The position numbers and the translations under genes are program-made. Under the pieces are notes generated by a model. It was not told the DNA's origin, made no database searches, and saw only the letters and a list, made by a program, of their open reading frames with translations. Positions 51,800 to 60,146 of a stretch of DNA of 64,000 bases are shown here, in pieces (the stretch's first letter is position 1; each line of letters begins with the position of its first letter). Source of the DNA: Paraburkholderia humisilvae (GTDB lineage: Bacteria > Pseudomonadota > Gammaproteobacteria > Burkholderiales > Burkholderiaceae); assembly GCF_902859855.1 (NCBI RefSeq), contig NZ_CADIKH010000026.1:42771-106770 (forward strand). The letters are read 5' to 3'.

Positions 51800-52150
51800 T
51801 CGTTGGTTATGACAGCGTGCCGCAGCGTGTTGACTTCAACGCAACGCGCCGGCAGCCGTGTGGGGTTGTCCCGCCAGAAAAGCCGGCGAGCCGATTCCTA
51901 CTATCTCAAAAATTTCCTGCTCTGCACGCCTGTCCCGGCGTGTTATTGGAGAGTCGCACACTCTCTTTTTGTCCGCAGCGACCATTGCACCCGGTTGACC
52001 CTCCGAACCCGCTGGACCCGACGATGGAACTGTCGTTGGACCTGCTGTTGGATCAACCTCAAACCGGATGCAGCGGGACCATTCACTGCAGCGAAGTCGT
52101 CATTCTATTCGAGAGCGGCAAATCGTACAGCTAAGTTGTCCAACGCAATC
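51800..52150. other. Spacer between the MarR gene and the left origin-like module
   Basis: No robust gene is seen in these 351 bases. A 36-codon plus-strand frame from 52024 (starting MELSLDLLLDQPQTG, stop 52134) has plausible codons but no ribosome-binding site. TTGTCCAAC near 52136 is a two-mismatch DnaA-box-like word. Confidence 0.35.
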
Positions 52151-52375
52151 TGTGGATAACCACGGGAAAAGACTTGTGACCGCCTGTGCGTGAATATTTG
52201 ATAACGGTCGCCGCGGTCAATTACTTAACCAGGTTACCCGCGGTTACCCACCACGGTCCAGCCCCGCTCCATATGGTTATGATTTACGCAGTGCTTTGAC
52301 TTTTCAGGAGATTATTCTGTTGTCCACAGGCAAGTGCAATGCTTGTTAACTACTACTACGTTTGTATATGTAAAC
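52151..52375 (+). other. Left origin-like module: DnaA boxes plus DnaA-trio-like repeat (module A)
   Basis: In rightward order: TGTGGATAACC (52151, perfect DnaA box), GTTACCCGC (52233-52241) in a GGTTACCCGCGGTTACCC direct repeat, GGTTATG (52275-52281), GTTGTCCACA (52319-52328, DnaA box TTGTCCACA), CTTGTTAACT (52342-52351), the CTACTACTA repeat (52350-52358), and AT-rich DNA ending GTAAAC (52370-52375). The same words recur in mirror orientation at 55427-55665. The box followed by a short spacer, a CTA repeat and AT-rich DNA matches the DnaA-box/DnaA-trio unwinding element described for bacterial origins. No gene product is implied. Confidence 0.65.
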
Positions 52376-52418
52376 ATTGGAAAGAAGCTCGGAGCCCGAA
52401 GCTGGGACCGTTTAAACG

Positions 52419-52441
52419 AAAAAACCCGCTGGAAGCGGGTT
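52419..52441 (-). terminator. Rho-independent terminator after the YbdK-type gene
   Basis: On the minus strand AACCCGCT and AGCGGGTT (52423-52430 with 52434-52441) form an 8-bp stem with a three-base loop, followed by five or six Ts. It separates the leftward antiporter-ligase transcript from module A. Confidence 0.85.
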
Positions 52442-52480
52442 CATCAAGATGACAGAAAATGACTTCGGCCGTTGTATGCG

Positions 52481-53596
52481 TCAGGCACGCCACTGCAGAC
52501 ACTGCTGACGCACCGCTTCGTGAAGTGATTTTTCATGGCTGTAGACGCTTCGCAACCACGTCGCGTCGTTGACCTGGCCACGCGCGATCGAGCCGATCTC
52601 GTCGAGCGCCTTCATCGAACCCAATACTTCGGCATGCGGCGCGATCTGATCGAGTGTTTGAATGATGTCTTCCGAAATGGTCCGGCGTTCCCCGGTCTGC
52701 GGATCGATACAGGTGCCCGCGAGGCCAAACCGGCATGCCTCGAAACGGTTAAATGTATAGACGAGGTAGTCGTCCTCTTTTGGCGTAAGGGGCTTATCCA
52801 GAAGAAGATGGCGCGCGAGCGTCTGGATATAGCAGGCAATCGCCGCCGCGCGATCAACCGAGAGCGGCGTATCCATCACACGCACTTCGATCGTGCCGAA
52901 GCCGGGCTTGGGGCGGATGTCCCAATAGAAATCTTTCATGCTGTTGACAACGCCCGTGTGGACCATCTTCGAGAAGTACTCTTCGAAGCTGTCCCACGTC
53001 AGCACGAACGGCGCGCGGCCCGACAACGGAAACGCAAACACCGAATTCAGACGTGCCGAATGAAAACCCGTGTCGACGCCCTGCACATACGGAGACGAAG
53101 CTGACAGTGCAATGAAATGCGGAATGAATCGGGACATCGAATGAAGCAGAAACAGCGCGCTGTCTGAATCGGGGCAGCCGATATGCACGTGCTGGCCGAA
53201 CACCGTGAACTGCTTCGCGAGATAACCGTAGAGTTCGGACAGGTACTGAAAACGCGGCGTATCGACGATCTGCCGTTCGCTCCACTGCTGGAACGCATGC
53301 GTGCCGCCACCGCACAGACCGACGTTCAGGCGATCCGCCGCGGCAACCAGCGTGTCGCGAATCGTGCGCAGATCGGTAATGGCCTGTTCGTGCGACGTGC
53401 AAATGCCGGTCGACAACTCGATCATGCTTTCGGTGATTTCCGGCGTGATATTGCCGGGAATTTTCTCGTCCTTGATCAGGCGCAGCAGATCCGACGCCGC
53501 TTTGGTCAGATCATAGTCATGCGTGTTCACAATCTGCATTTCGAGTTCGATACCGAAGGTGAACGGTTTCGAATCGACGAAGGGTTCGAGTGACAT
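52481..53596 (-). CDS. YbdK-type carboxylate-amine ligase (GCS2 family)
   Basis: A 371-residue protein of the glutamate-cysteine ligase type 2 family. It begins MSLEPFVDSKPFTFGIELEM; GIELEMQIVN holds the metal/Glu-binding region, and KQFTVFGQHVHIGCPDSDSA near residue 140, GFHSARLNSVFAFPLSGRAP and RPKPGFGTIEVRVMDTPLS follow. E. coli YbdK has weak gamma-glutamylcysteine ligase activity; the physiological substrate is unknown. The ATG at 53596 is chosen (GGGA six to nine bases upstream). It follows the Kef-type antiporter by 49 bases. Confidence 0.88.
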   Translation of the reverse strand: MSLEPFVDSKPFTFGIELEMQIVNTHDYDLTKAASDLLRLIKDEKIPGNITPEITESMIELSTGICTSHEQAITDLRTIRDTLVAAADRLNVGLCGGGTHAFQQWSERQIVDTPRFQYLSELYGYLAKQFTVFGQHVHIGCPDSDSALFLLHSMSRFIPHFIALSASSPYVQGVDTGFHSARLNSVFAFPLSGRAPFVLTWDSFEEYFSKMVHTGVVNSMKDFYWDIRPKPGFGTIEVRVMDTPLSVDRAAAIACYIQTLARHLLLDKPLTPKEDDYLVYTFNRFEACRFGLAGTCIDPQTGERRTISEDIIQTLDQIAPHAEVLGSMKALDEIGSIARGQVNDATWLRSVYSHEKSLHEAVRQQCLQWRA

Positions 53597-53645
53597 GGTG
53601 TCCCTTGACTCTGGGTTACGTGTTCGTGTTCCTGGTATGGCTAAC

Positions 53646-54848
53646 TTATTCGCGCCGTTCACCGACCAGTGCAAGGCTTCGGTAAACGAGCCACGGCCCG
53701 ACAAGCTGCAGCACGACGATTGAGCACATCACGACCGCGCGAAGCTTCGGGTCAAAATTCGGATACAGCGTATAGGTATCGTCCACCAGCAAATAGGCGA
53801 GCGCGGACATTGGCGACAACGACAGCCCGAGCGCGGCGCCCTGCTTCCAGTTCAGCCCGCTCGGCTTCGCGAACATGAGCACGCCGACCATCTTGCCGAC
53901 AAGCCGCGCGACGATCAGCCCACAGGCCGCCACACCGCCGAGCGCGATATCGCGCCATTCGAACGTCGTGAGCGTGAGCACGAACAGGATCACGGTGAGC
54001 AGCCACCCTGCGGTGCCGAAATGCTGCGGCCACAGTTGCGGGCGCGCTTCCAGATTCTTCACGATGATGCCGGCGGCAAGCAGCGCGAGAATCGTCGACA
54101 GCTTGAACACCTGAGCAATGGCGATCGCCAGCAGCACGAGCCCGAACAGCGCGACGAACGAATGCTCGTCCTGCATGTTCACGCGTCGATAAAAGAATGT
54201 GCAGGTACGCGCCAGCAGATACGCAAGGATCAACGAGCCGACCAGCAGATAGAGCGGCTGCAGGATCGTCGCGAACACGTTGCCATAGACCTCCTGATGC
54301 AGCCAGCTCGACGCGAGCTTTTCGATCACGACCGCGTACATGCTGTTCAACGCGGTGAGCGTCATCAGGCGCTGCGTGACCTGGCCTTCCGCGCGCAGTT
54401 CGGTTTTCAGCTGGATCACCATCGCCGGCGACGTCGCCATGGCAATCGATGCGAGCACCATCGCCGTCATCACCGGCACGTGCACGAACAGCAATACGGT
54501 CAGCACCAGCACGAAGGTTAGCGTCGCTTCCGCGATGCTAGACAGGATCAGCCACGGATTGCGGCGGATCCAGCGCAAGTCCAGACGGCTGCCGAGCTCG
54601 AACAGCAACAGCCCTAGCGCAACGTCGAGCAATGGGCGTGCCGCGCTCGCTGACTCCGCATCGATCACGCCCGACCCCGCGGCGCCGGCAATCAAACCGA
54701 TTACTGCATAACCGGAGATGCGCGGCAGATGCCAGGCGCGATAGCACAACTCGCCGCACAGACCCGCGGCGAGCAGCGCGAGCCCTGCCCAGAACAGCGC
54801 ATCGGGCGTCAGAGGCCAGGCGGGAAAGAATGAAAACGCCGACTTCAT
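53646..54848 (-). CDS. Kef-type CPA2 cation/proton antiporter without C-terminal nucleotide-binding domain
   Basis: A 400-residue membrane protein with about 12 spans. LLDVALGLLLFELGSRLDLRW (FELGSRLDL) and the following spans resemble the CPA2 monovalent cation/proton antiporters (KefB/KefC). The protein ends after the last span and has no TrkA-N/RCK domain, so it is a transporter core only. It is followed after 49 bases by the YbdK-type gene, both leftward and lying between the two origin-like modules. SD AGGAG is 11 bases before the ATG at 54848. The substrate (K+ or Na+) is not shown. Confidence 0.85.
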   Translation of the reverse strand: MKSAFSFFPAWPLTPDALFWAGLALLAAGLCGELCYRAWHLPRISGYAVIGLIAGAAGSGVIDAESASAARPLLDVALGLLLFELGSRLDLRWIRRNPWLILSSIAEATLTFVLVLTVLLFVHVPVMTAMVLASIAMATSPAMVIQLKTELRAEGQVTQRLMTLTALNSMYAVVIEKLASSWLHQEVYGNVFATILQPLYLLVGSLILAYLLARTCTFFYRRVNMQDEHSFVALFGLVLLAIAIAQVFKLSTILALLAAGIIVKNLEARPQLWPQHFGTAGWLLTVILFVLTLTTFEWRDIALGGVAACGLIVARLVGKMVGVLMFAKPSGLNWKQGAALGLSLSPMSALAYLLVDDTYTLYPNFDPKLRAVVMCSIVVLQLVGPWLVYRSLALVGERRE

Positions 54849-55426
54849 CGTGGTGGGTTCTCCTTGGGCAACAACCGCAACAGGCCCCGGTCGGCGCAAA
54901 GGGATTCGCCGATGAGCAAAACCCTGAGCCAGCCCCGGGCCAGGTGCGAAGCGGGTTCGTTGCAGTGATCGCTTCGCGCCGACCTGCGTTGCGCGTTGTC
55001 AACGATCGGGTGAAAAACAGGACGAACACGCCGACACCGCGGTCACTACAAGCGGCGTCGACACGGGGGATAGAACGCCGTCGACTTTCGGATCAGATTC
55101 TGATGAAGCGGCAACCGTTCCTTAGGTGCGCTGCGCCACCCAAGGCGGCACTCGACGCGTGAAGAACGGCGATTGTGCCATAGCTTTCCGGAAGCGGTTG
55201 CAAAAGCGTCGAACTTACCGTCAAAGACGGTAAAACGTACGCGATCTGGATAACAACAGGAAAAAGCGACCTTTGTTGGCATGTACCGGGGGCGGTTCTA
55301 CCGTCAAAAGGTTGCGCCTGCAATCGATTCGGCAGTCGGCAGTGGCTTCTGGTTTGGGCTCGGTTTTTTTCCGAAAGTTTGCGACGAACGCACTCGGCCG
55401 ACCGACCATGGGTCTGCTATTCAAAG
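54849..55426. other. Spacer upstream of the antiporter gene
   Basis: No gene is seen in these 578 bases. An 8-bp hairpin TTACCGTC-AAA-GACGGTAA lies at 55215-55233, and TACCGTC occurs again near 55299. It presumably carries the antiporter promoter. It forms the inner side of module B. Confidence 0.4.
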
Positions 55427-55684
55427 GTTTACCTGTATGTATACGTAGTAGAAGTTAACAAGGGTGCGTCGCTTTTGTGGACAACGCCGGTTTACCAAAC
55501 CAAATCATTGGCTTGAAGCGCGCATAACCGATCGTAAAGCGTGTGCGCGCGTGGGTGGCTTCTGCGGGTAACTTTTGGCCTTTAACGGGCAGACTCCCAC
55601 TTACCCCGTTTACGTCCACATCGATTCCACACGCGTTTCGCGTTGAATTCGACCGGTTATCCACAAACCCGAGTGGATAACCGG
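55427..55684 (-). other. Right origin-like module: DnaA boxes plus DnaA-trio-like repeat (module B)
   Basis: Read leftward: TGTGGATAACC (from 55665), GTTACCCGC (from 55572), GGTTATG (from 55529), GTTGTCCACA (from 55485), CTTGTTAACT, CTTCTACTA (from 55454) and GTAAAC (from 55432). The order matches module A, and the last steps match exactly (44 bases from GGTTATG to GTTGTCCACA and 31 from there to the repeat). At the outer end, CCGGTTATCCAC (55653-55664) and GTGGATAACCGG (55673-55684) form a perfect inverted repeat of two DnaA boxes. The unwinding side faces module A. Confidence 0.65.
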
Positions 55685-55711
55685 GGTCGGTCCTTCGCCT
55701 GGGCAAACCGC

Positions 55712-57703
55712 TTACTCAAAAGCGTCGTGCCGCAACGCACGCAGCAGGAAACGAGCAGGATCGATGGCTTCGGCCAGTTCGCGCTCGATCGGCCACGGTT
55801 CGCCTTCCAGTTGCGACGCAATCAGTTCGGCGCCAAGCGCCGCCCAGACAAGCCCGCGAGACCCGAACGCAAATGCACCGCAGAGTCCGCTCGCACGTGG
55901 CAAGTCGCGCGGCCACGCGCCGCGTAGCTTCGCGGCATCGGCGATCGCGGCGGTTTCGTCGGCCAGGGTGCCGATCATCGGCAAGCGGTCGCTCGTCACG
56001 CAGCGAAATGCGACGCGTCCGGTCAATGTGGGTGATGTGAGGAATTCGCCGGCTTCAATGGGTACGCGCATGGACCCGTCGGCTAGCGAAGGCAGCATCT
56101 GTGCCACACGCTCGATGTTTTCGATATGTGCTTCGGCGCGCAGCGCCGTATCCGGGTCGTCGATGTCGTAGGTCGCGCCGGCAAGTGTGCTGCCTTCGGC
56201 GAGCGGCACCGCGTAGCCTTCGCCGATCACCGGAACGCGTAGTCCTGCCAGCGTGCCGTTCGGCACCAACGTCAGCTGCCCGCGCACGCTGCGTGTCGGC
56301 GCGTGATTCAAACCCGCGAGACGCGCCGCGTCGTGAGCATTGGCCATGATCACGACCGGCGCGCGGGCAAGCGTTTGTCCAGCGCCGTCGAACACGGTCC
56401 ATTGATCGCCTGAGCGTTCGATTCGCGCCGCTTGAACGCCGTAACGCCGCTCGAGGCGCTGGCCGGCGCTCGCGCATTGCGCTGCACACAACTGCGCAGG
56501 GTCAACCCAGCCACCATGACGGAAATAGCAGCCGCCACGTGCGACCGGTACGCCGGCGATCCGTGCGGCGTCATCGCGCGAAACGGGAATCACGAACTCG
56601 GGTGGATAGCCAAGCGCCGCAAGCACTTGTGCGAAGGCCCGCGCTTCGTCTTCCGATTCGGCGATCTGCAACAGGCCTTCGCTACCGCGCGCGGGACGCC
56701 ACGCTGAAGTCTCCAGCATCGACCAGCGCCGTAACGTGTAGAGAAAACCTGCGCGTGTGATACGCGATGCGACGCTGTCATCACGCGATAGCATCGGATG
56801 GAATACGCCTGCCGGATTGCCGGATGCTTCGCGCGCCGCGGCGTGATGCCGCTCGAGCAAAGTGATGTGCCAACCGCGCGCGGCGAGCCGTTCGGTTAGT
56901 GCGCAACCGGCCAGTCCCGCGCCGATGACAATCGCGTGCCGCTCGCTGACGGAAAGCGCAACCGGCGGTTCGTAGCGCCGAACGCGCCAGCGCGGCGCGA
57001 AGCGGCCGACGAGCATCGCGCGCTTACCGGCGAAACCTTCGACCTTGCGGCATTCGAAGCCCGCTTGTGTGAGCCCGCGTTTGACGTCGCCGGCGCTCGA
57101 GTAGGTCGCGAAGGTCGCGTCGTCGGCTGCGACGCGAGTGAGCGATCTGAAAACCTCAGGGCTCCACAGATCCGGATTCTTAGCGGGCGCAAACCCGTCG
57201 AGGTAGAACGCGTCGGCACGCATCCATAGTGACGGCAGCGTGTGCTGTGCGTCACCGAATACAAGCGTAAGCGTGACGTGGCCGTTTTCGAATTCGAGCC
57301 GGTGCATGCCCGGCACCAGCATCGGCCACGCATCCACGAGTGCGCGCGATAGCTTCGCGATTGATGCATCCGCAACGATCGCTTCGTGTGCGGTGCGCAA
57401 ATCCGCTTGCGAAAACGGATGCTTCTCGATCGACACGAAATGCAGCCGTTCGCAGCGCGCCGGATCCGCGCGCCAGTGCGCCCATGTCGCCAGAAAATTG
57501 ACGCCTAGCCCAAAGCCGGTCTCAAGAACGCTGAATACCCGGCGGGCGCGCCATCGTTCGGGCAGCGCGTTGCCCTGCAGAAACACGTGGCGGGCCTGCG
57601 CAAACGCGCCGGCGGCGCTGTGATAAACGTCGTCGTGCAGCGGCGAGTAAGGGGTGCCGTCCGTCCGAAAAACGAGCTTAGCGGGTGTCAGGGAAGCGGT
57701 CAT
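55712..57703 (-). CDS. mnmC: Bifunctional tRNA mnm5s2U modification enzyme MnmC
   Basis: MnmC makes 5-methylaminomethyl-2-thiouridine from the MnmE/MnmG product: the C-terminal FAD part removes the carboxymethyl group and the N-terminal SAM part adds a methyl. The 663-residue protein starts MTASLTPAKLVFRTDGTPYS; SAM-binding ETGFGLGVNFLATW is near residue 64 and DAFYLDGFAPAKNPDLW near 177. The FAD motif VIGAGLAGCALTERLAARGW is near residue 270. The start at 57703 is chosen over a far longer upstream frame. It acts in the same pathway as mnmG, ~30 kb away. Confidence 0.95.
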   Translation of the reverse strand: MTASLTPAKLVFRTDGTPYSPLHDDVYHSAAGAFAQARHVFLQGNALPERWRARRVFSVLETGFGLGVNFLATWAHWRADPARCERLHFVSIEKHPFSQADLRTAHEAIVADASIAKLSRALVDAWPMLVPGMHRLEFENGHVTLTLVFGDAQHTLPSLWMRADAFYLDGFAPAKNPDLWSPEVFRSLTRVAADDATFATYSSAGDVKRGLTQAGFECRKVEGFAGKRAMLVGRFAPRWRVRRYEPPVALSVSERHAIVIGAGLAGCALTERLAARGWHITLLERHHAAAREASGNPAGVFHPMLSRDDSVASRITRAGFLYTLRRWSMLETSAWRPARGSEGLLQIAESEDEARAFAQVLAALGYPPEFVIPVSRDDAARIAGVPVARGGCYFRHGGWVDPAQLCAAQCASAGQRLERRYGVQAARIERSGDQWTVFDGAGQTLARAPVVIMANAHDAARLAGLNHAPTRSVRGQLTLVPNGTLAGLRVPVIGEGYAVPLAEGSTLAGATYDIDDPDTALRAEAHIENIERVAQMLPSLADGSMRVPIEAGEFLTSPTLTGRVAFRCVTSDRLPMIGTLADETAAIADAAKLRGAWPRDLPRASGLCGAFAFGSRGLVWAALGAELIASQLEGEPWPIERELAEAIDPARFLLRALRHDAFE

Positions 57704-58126
57704 GCTGGCGAAAAACAGTCGGCGGTTCGGAACCGGTGCTGCGCGAAACCTTGCTGGAACGGCTTGCAGCGGGCGTCTTGCGGCGGCTCGACTGCTCAAA
57801 ACGTTGGCAAAAACCAACGCTGAACTGCGTCGAAACCCGGCCTGGAGTGCGAATACGGCGCTATCCGAGCGCAATTTGCCGGTTTCCATGCTGGATCGGG
57901 CAAAGCGCGATGTAATTCTTCGAAACCCTTGTCCTGATTGGGTTTGCGCTGAGCTATCATAGCAAGCGCCGCGAGGGAAGCGGCAGCACGGTGTTCGATG
58001 CAGTGCGGCAGCGCGCTGCTTAGGTCGGGGAATTCCCAAGCCGTCGCTGCTCGACGGCGCGGCGCGCGCACGTATAATCGGCGCGTTCGCGCTGTTCGTG
58101 TCAACCTAAACCAGAAAGGAACCTTA
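57704..58126. other. Divergent promoter region of mnmC and HU
   Basis: A 423-base spacer. Only the HU promoter near 58051-58078 is clear. TATCATA near 57954-57960 may be a second -10. No gene or RNA is seen. Confidence 0.4.
58051..58078 (+). promoter_or_regulatory. Predicted promoter of the HU gene
   Basis: TATAAT (58073-58078) is a perfect -10, and TCGACG (58051-58056) is a poor -35 at 16-base spacing. The start would be near 58085, about 40 bases before the ATG. Confidence 0.6.
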
Positions 58127-58405
58127 ATGAACAAACAGGAACTGATCGACGCCGTCGCAGGACAGACGGGCGCCAGCAAGGCTCAAACCGGCGAAACGCT
58201 GGATACGCTCCTCGAAGTGATCAAGAAGGCAGTGTCGAAGGGTGACTCAGTTCAGTTGATCGGCTTCGGCAGCTTCGGTTCGGGCAAGCGCGCAGCACGT
58301 ACGGGCCGCAACCCGAAGACCGGCGAAACCATCAAGATTCCGGCGGCCAAGACGGTCAAGTTCACCGCCGGCAAAGCATTCAAGGACGCAGTCAACAAGC
58401 GTTAA
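58127..58405 (+). CDS. hup: HU-family nucleoid DNA-bending protein
   Basis: A 92-residue basic protein that bends and compacts DNA. It starts MNKQELIDAVAGQTGASKAQ, with the HU core VQLIGFGSFGSGKRAARTGR near residue 43, the DNA-intercalating arm GRNPKTGETIKIPAAKTVK and the C-terminal FTAGKAFKDAVN. SD AAAGGA lies before the ATG at 58127; a longer upstream frame is not used. It has a strong promoter and its own terminator. HU also helps open oriC, which fits its position near the origin-like modules. Confidence 0.97.
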   Translation: MNKQELIDAVAGQTGASKAQTGETLDTLLEVIKKAVSKGDSVQLIGFGSFGSGKRAARTGRNPKTGETIKIPAAKTVKFTAGKAFKDAVNKR

Positions 58406-58440
58406 GCGAGCTTTTCTTTAGCTTCGCGTCATGTGTTGAC

Positions 58441-58465
58441 ACCCGCCGCTCGGCGGGTTTTTTTT
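58441..58465 (+). terminator. Rho-independent terminator after HU
   Basis: ACCCGCCG and CGGCGGGT (58441-58448 / 58451-58458) form a stem with a two-base loop, followed by eight Ts. It lies 35 bases after the HU stop. Confidence 0.92.
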
Positions 58466-58567
58466 GCCTGCGACTTTCCGGATCGATACGCAGGGGCGAT
58501 GAGCGACGGTAGCCGGCATTCAGCCAGCCGAAGCAATCGGCAATCGAACCGTTGCCGCCCTGCCTGC

Positions 58568-59872
58568 TCAGTGCGGATCACGATGCACGATTTCGCCTTC
58601 GCCATGATGGTCATCGTGATCGTGGCTGTGGTCGTGCGCGTCGCTCTCGTCGAAATTGGCGTCCCAGGATGGGAATGGGTCGGCGAACTGAAGCCAGCCT
58701 TCAGGGCCCAGCGCGTATTCGTCATCGGTCAGCAGGCACGCGTCGAACTTCGCCTGCCAGTGCGCCGGATCGATGTCGATGCCGATCATCACCAGCTCCT
58801 GACGGCGATCGCCGATTGTCGTATCGTCGAGCTCGCCGTGCCAGTCCGCGACGATTTCGGCCATCAGTTCGTCGGCGCCGTCCGGCCATTCACTGCGATC
58901 CTGCGCCGCCCACCAGGTGCCGGCCGGCCCATGCCGGCACGCGCCGCCCGCTTGCGACAACATGCCGCCCATATCGTTGCGAGTCGCCAGCCAGAAAAAA
59001 CCTTTGGTGCGCAGGATACCTTGCCATTCTTCGTGCATCAGCGCCCACAGCCGTTCCGGATGAAACGGCCGGCGCGCGCGATAGATGAAATGGCCGATTC
59101 CGTATTGATCGGCTTCGCCGGCATGGTCGTGGTCGTGATGCAGCGACGCGAGCCAACCCGGCGCATTCGACGCGCTATCGAAATCGAAGCGCTTCGTGTC
59201 GATCACCTCGCCAAGCGGCACTTCACCGAAGCGACTCACGATTTGCGCGGCGCGCGGATTGATCTGCGCGAGGATGCGTTGCAGCTTCGCCAGTTCGTCC
59301 GCGCTGACCAGATCCGCCTTGTTCACGACCAGCACGTCGCAAAACTCGATCTGGTCGATCAGCAGTTCGACGAGCGTGCGATCGTCTTCCTCCGATGCCG
59401 CGATACCGCGCTCGGCCAGTCCGTCGGCACAAGCGTAGTCGCGCAGGAAATTGAACGCGTCGACGACTGTGACCATCGTGTCGAGCCGCGCGACGTCGGC
59501 TAGCGACGCGCCGTCGTCGTCGACGAACGTGAAGGTTTCGGCGATCGGCATCGGCTCGGCAACGCCGGTCGATTCGATCAGGATTGCATCGAATCGCTGT
59601 TGTTCCGCAAGACGCCGGATCTCGGCAAGCAGGTCGTCGCGTAGCGTGCAGCAGATGCAGCCGTTCGACATTTCGACGAGCTGCTCCTCGACGTGCGACA
59701 ACTCGGCGGCATCGCGCACCAGCGTGGCGTCGATGTTGACCGCGGCCAGATCATTGACGATGACGGCCACGCGCAACCCGGCGCGGTTCGCGAGAATGTG
59801 ATTGAGGAGCGTGGTCTTGCCGGCACCCAGAAAACCGGAGAGCACGGTGACGGGTAGGGGCGGCTGGTTCAT
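58568..59872 (-). CDS. CobW/P47K-family GTP-binding metallochaperone
   Basis: A 434-residue G3E GTPase. Walker A LSGFLGAGKTTLLNHIL is at residues 11-27, the metal-binding CxCC motif is C72-I-C74-C75 (GCICCTLRDD), and NKAD (VVNKADLV) is near residue 188. The C-terminal domain ends in a His/Asp-rich tail (HDHSHDHDDHHGEGE) that probably binds zinc. Such proteins hand zinc or cobalt to client enzymes under metal limitation. No clear Zur site was recognised upstream. Confidence 0.9.
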   Translation of the reverse strand: MNQPPLPVTVLSGFLGAGKTTLLNHILANRAGLRVAVIVNDLAAVNIDATLVRDAAELSHVEEQLVEMSNGCICCTLRDDLLAEIRRLAEQQRFDAILIESTGVAEPMPIAETFTFVDDDGASLADVARLDTMVTVVDAFNFLRDYACADGLAERGIAASEEDDRTLVELLIDQIEFCDVLVVNKADLVSADELAKLQRILAQINPRAAQIVSRFGEVPLGEVIDTKRFDFDSASNAPGWLASLHHDHDHAGEADQYGIGHFIYRARRPFHPERLWALMHEEWQGILRTKGFFWLATRNDMGGMLSQAGGACRHGPAGTWWAAQDRSEWPDGADELMAEIVADWHGELDDTTIGDRRQELVMIGIDIDPAHWQAKFDACLLTDDEYALGPEGWLQFADPFPSWDANFDESDAHDHSHDHDDHHGEGEIVHRDPH

Positions 59873-60146
59873 CGCAATACGGAAAACGTGATCGGAAAAC
59901 CGAAGTATCGGTCAGGAAGCGAGTGTGCGGCCGGAATTTCGGCCAGCGCAAGATGCGTCGGGGTTCTGCCGGAGCGCGTCTTGCCGCTTTTTGGCCGTTA
60001 GCGGCGTTTCGCTGCGATAGCGACGCAAACGGGCAACCGCGGCGCGAAGCCGCATTGTGCATCAAATATCGGGATGCCGTTGCGCTTAGGTGAGTTAGGT
60101 TAAAATGCGCGCAGCGTTCGTTCAGGTCCTATACCGCTCATCCCGC

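Noticed and set aside
55093..55323. Small frames in the antiporter upstream spacer
   Set aside because: No ribosome-binding site, no hydrophobic or family pattern, and overlap with the origin-like module spacer.
57704..58039. MnmC frame extended to 58039
   Set aside because: The extra N-terminal part is not MnmC-like; homologues begin at MTASLTPAKLVF (57703).
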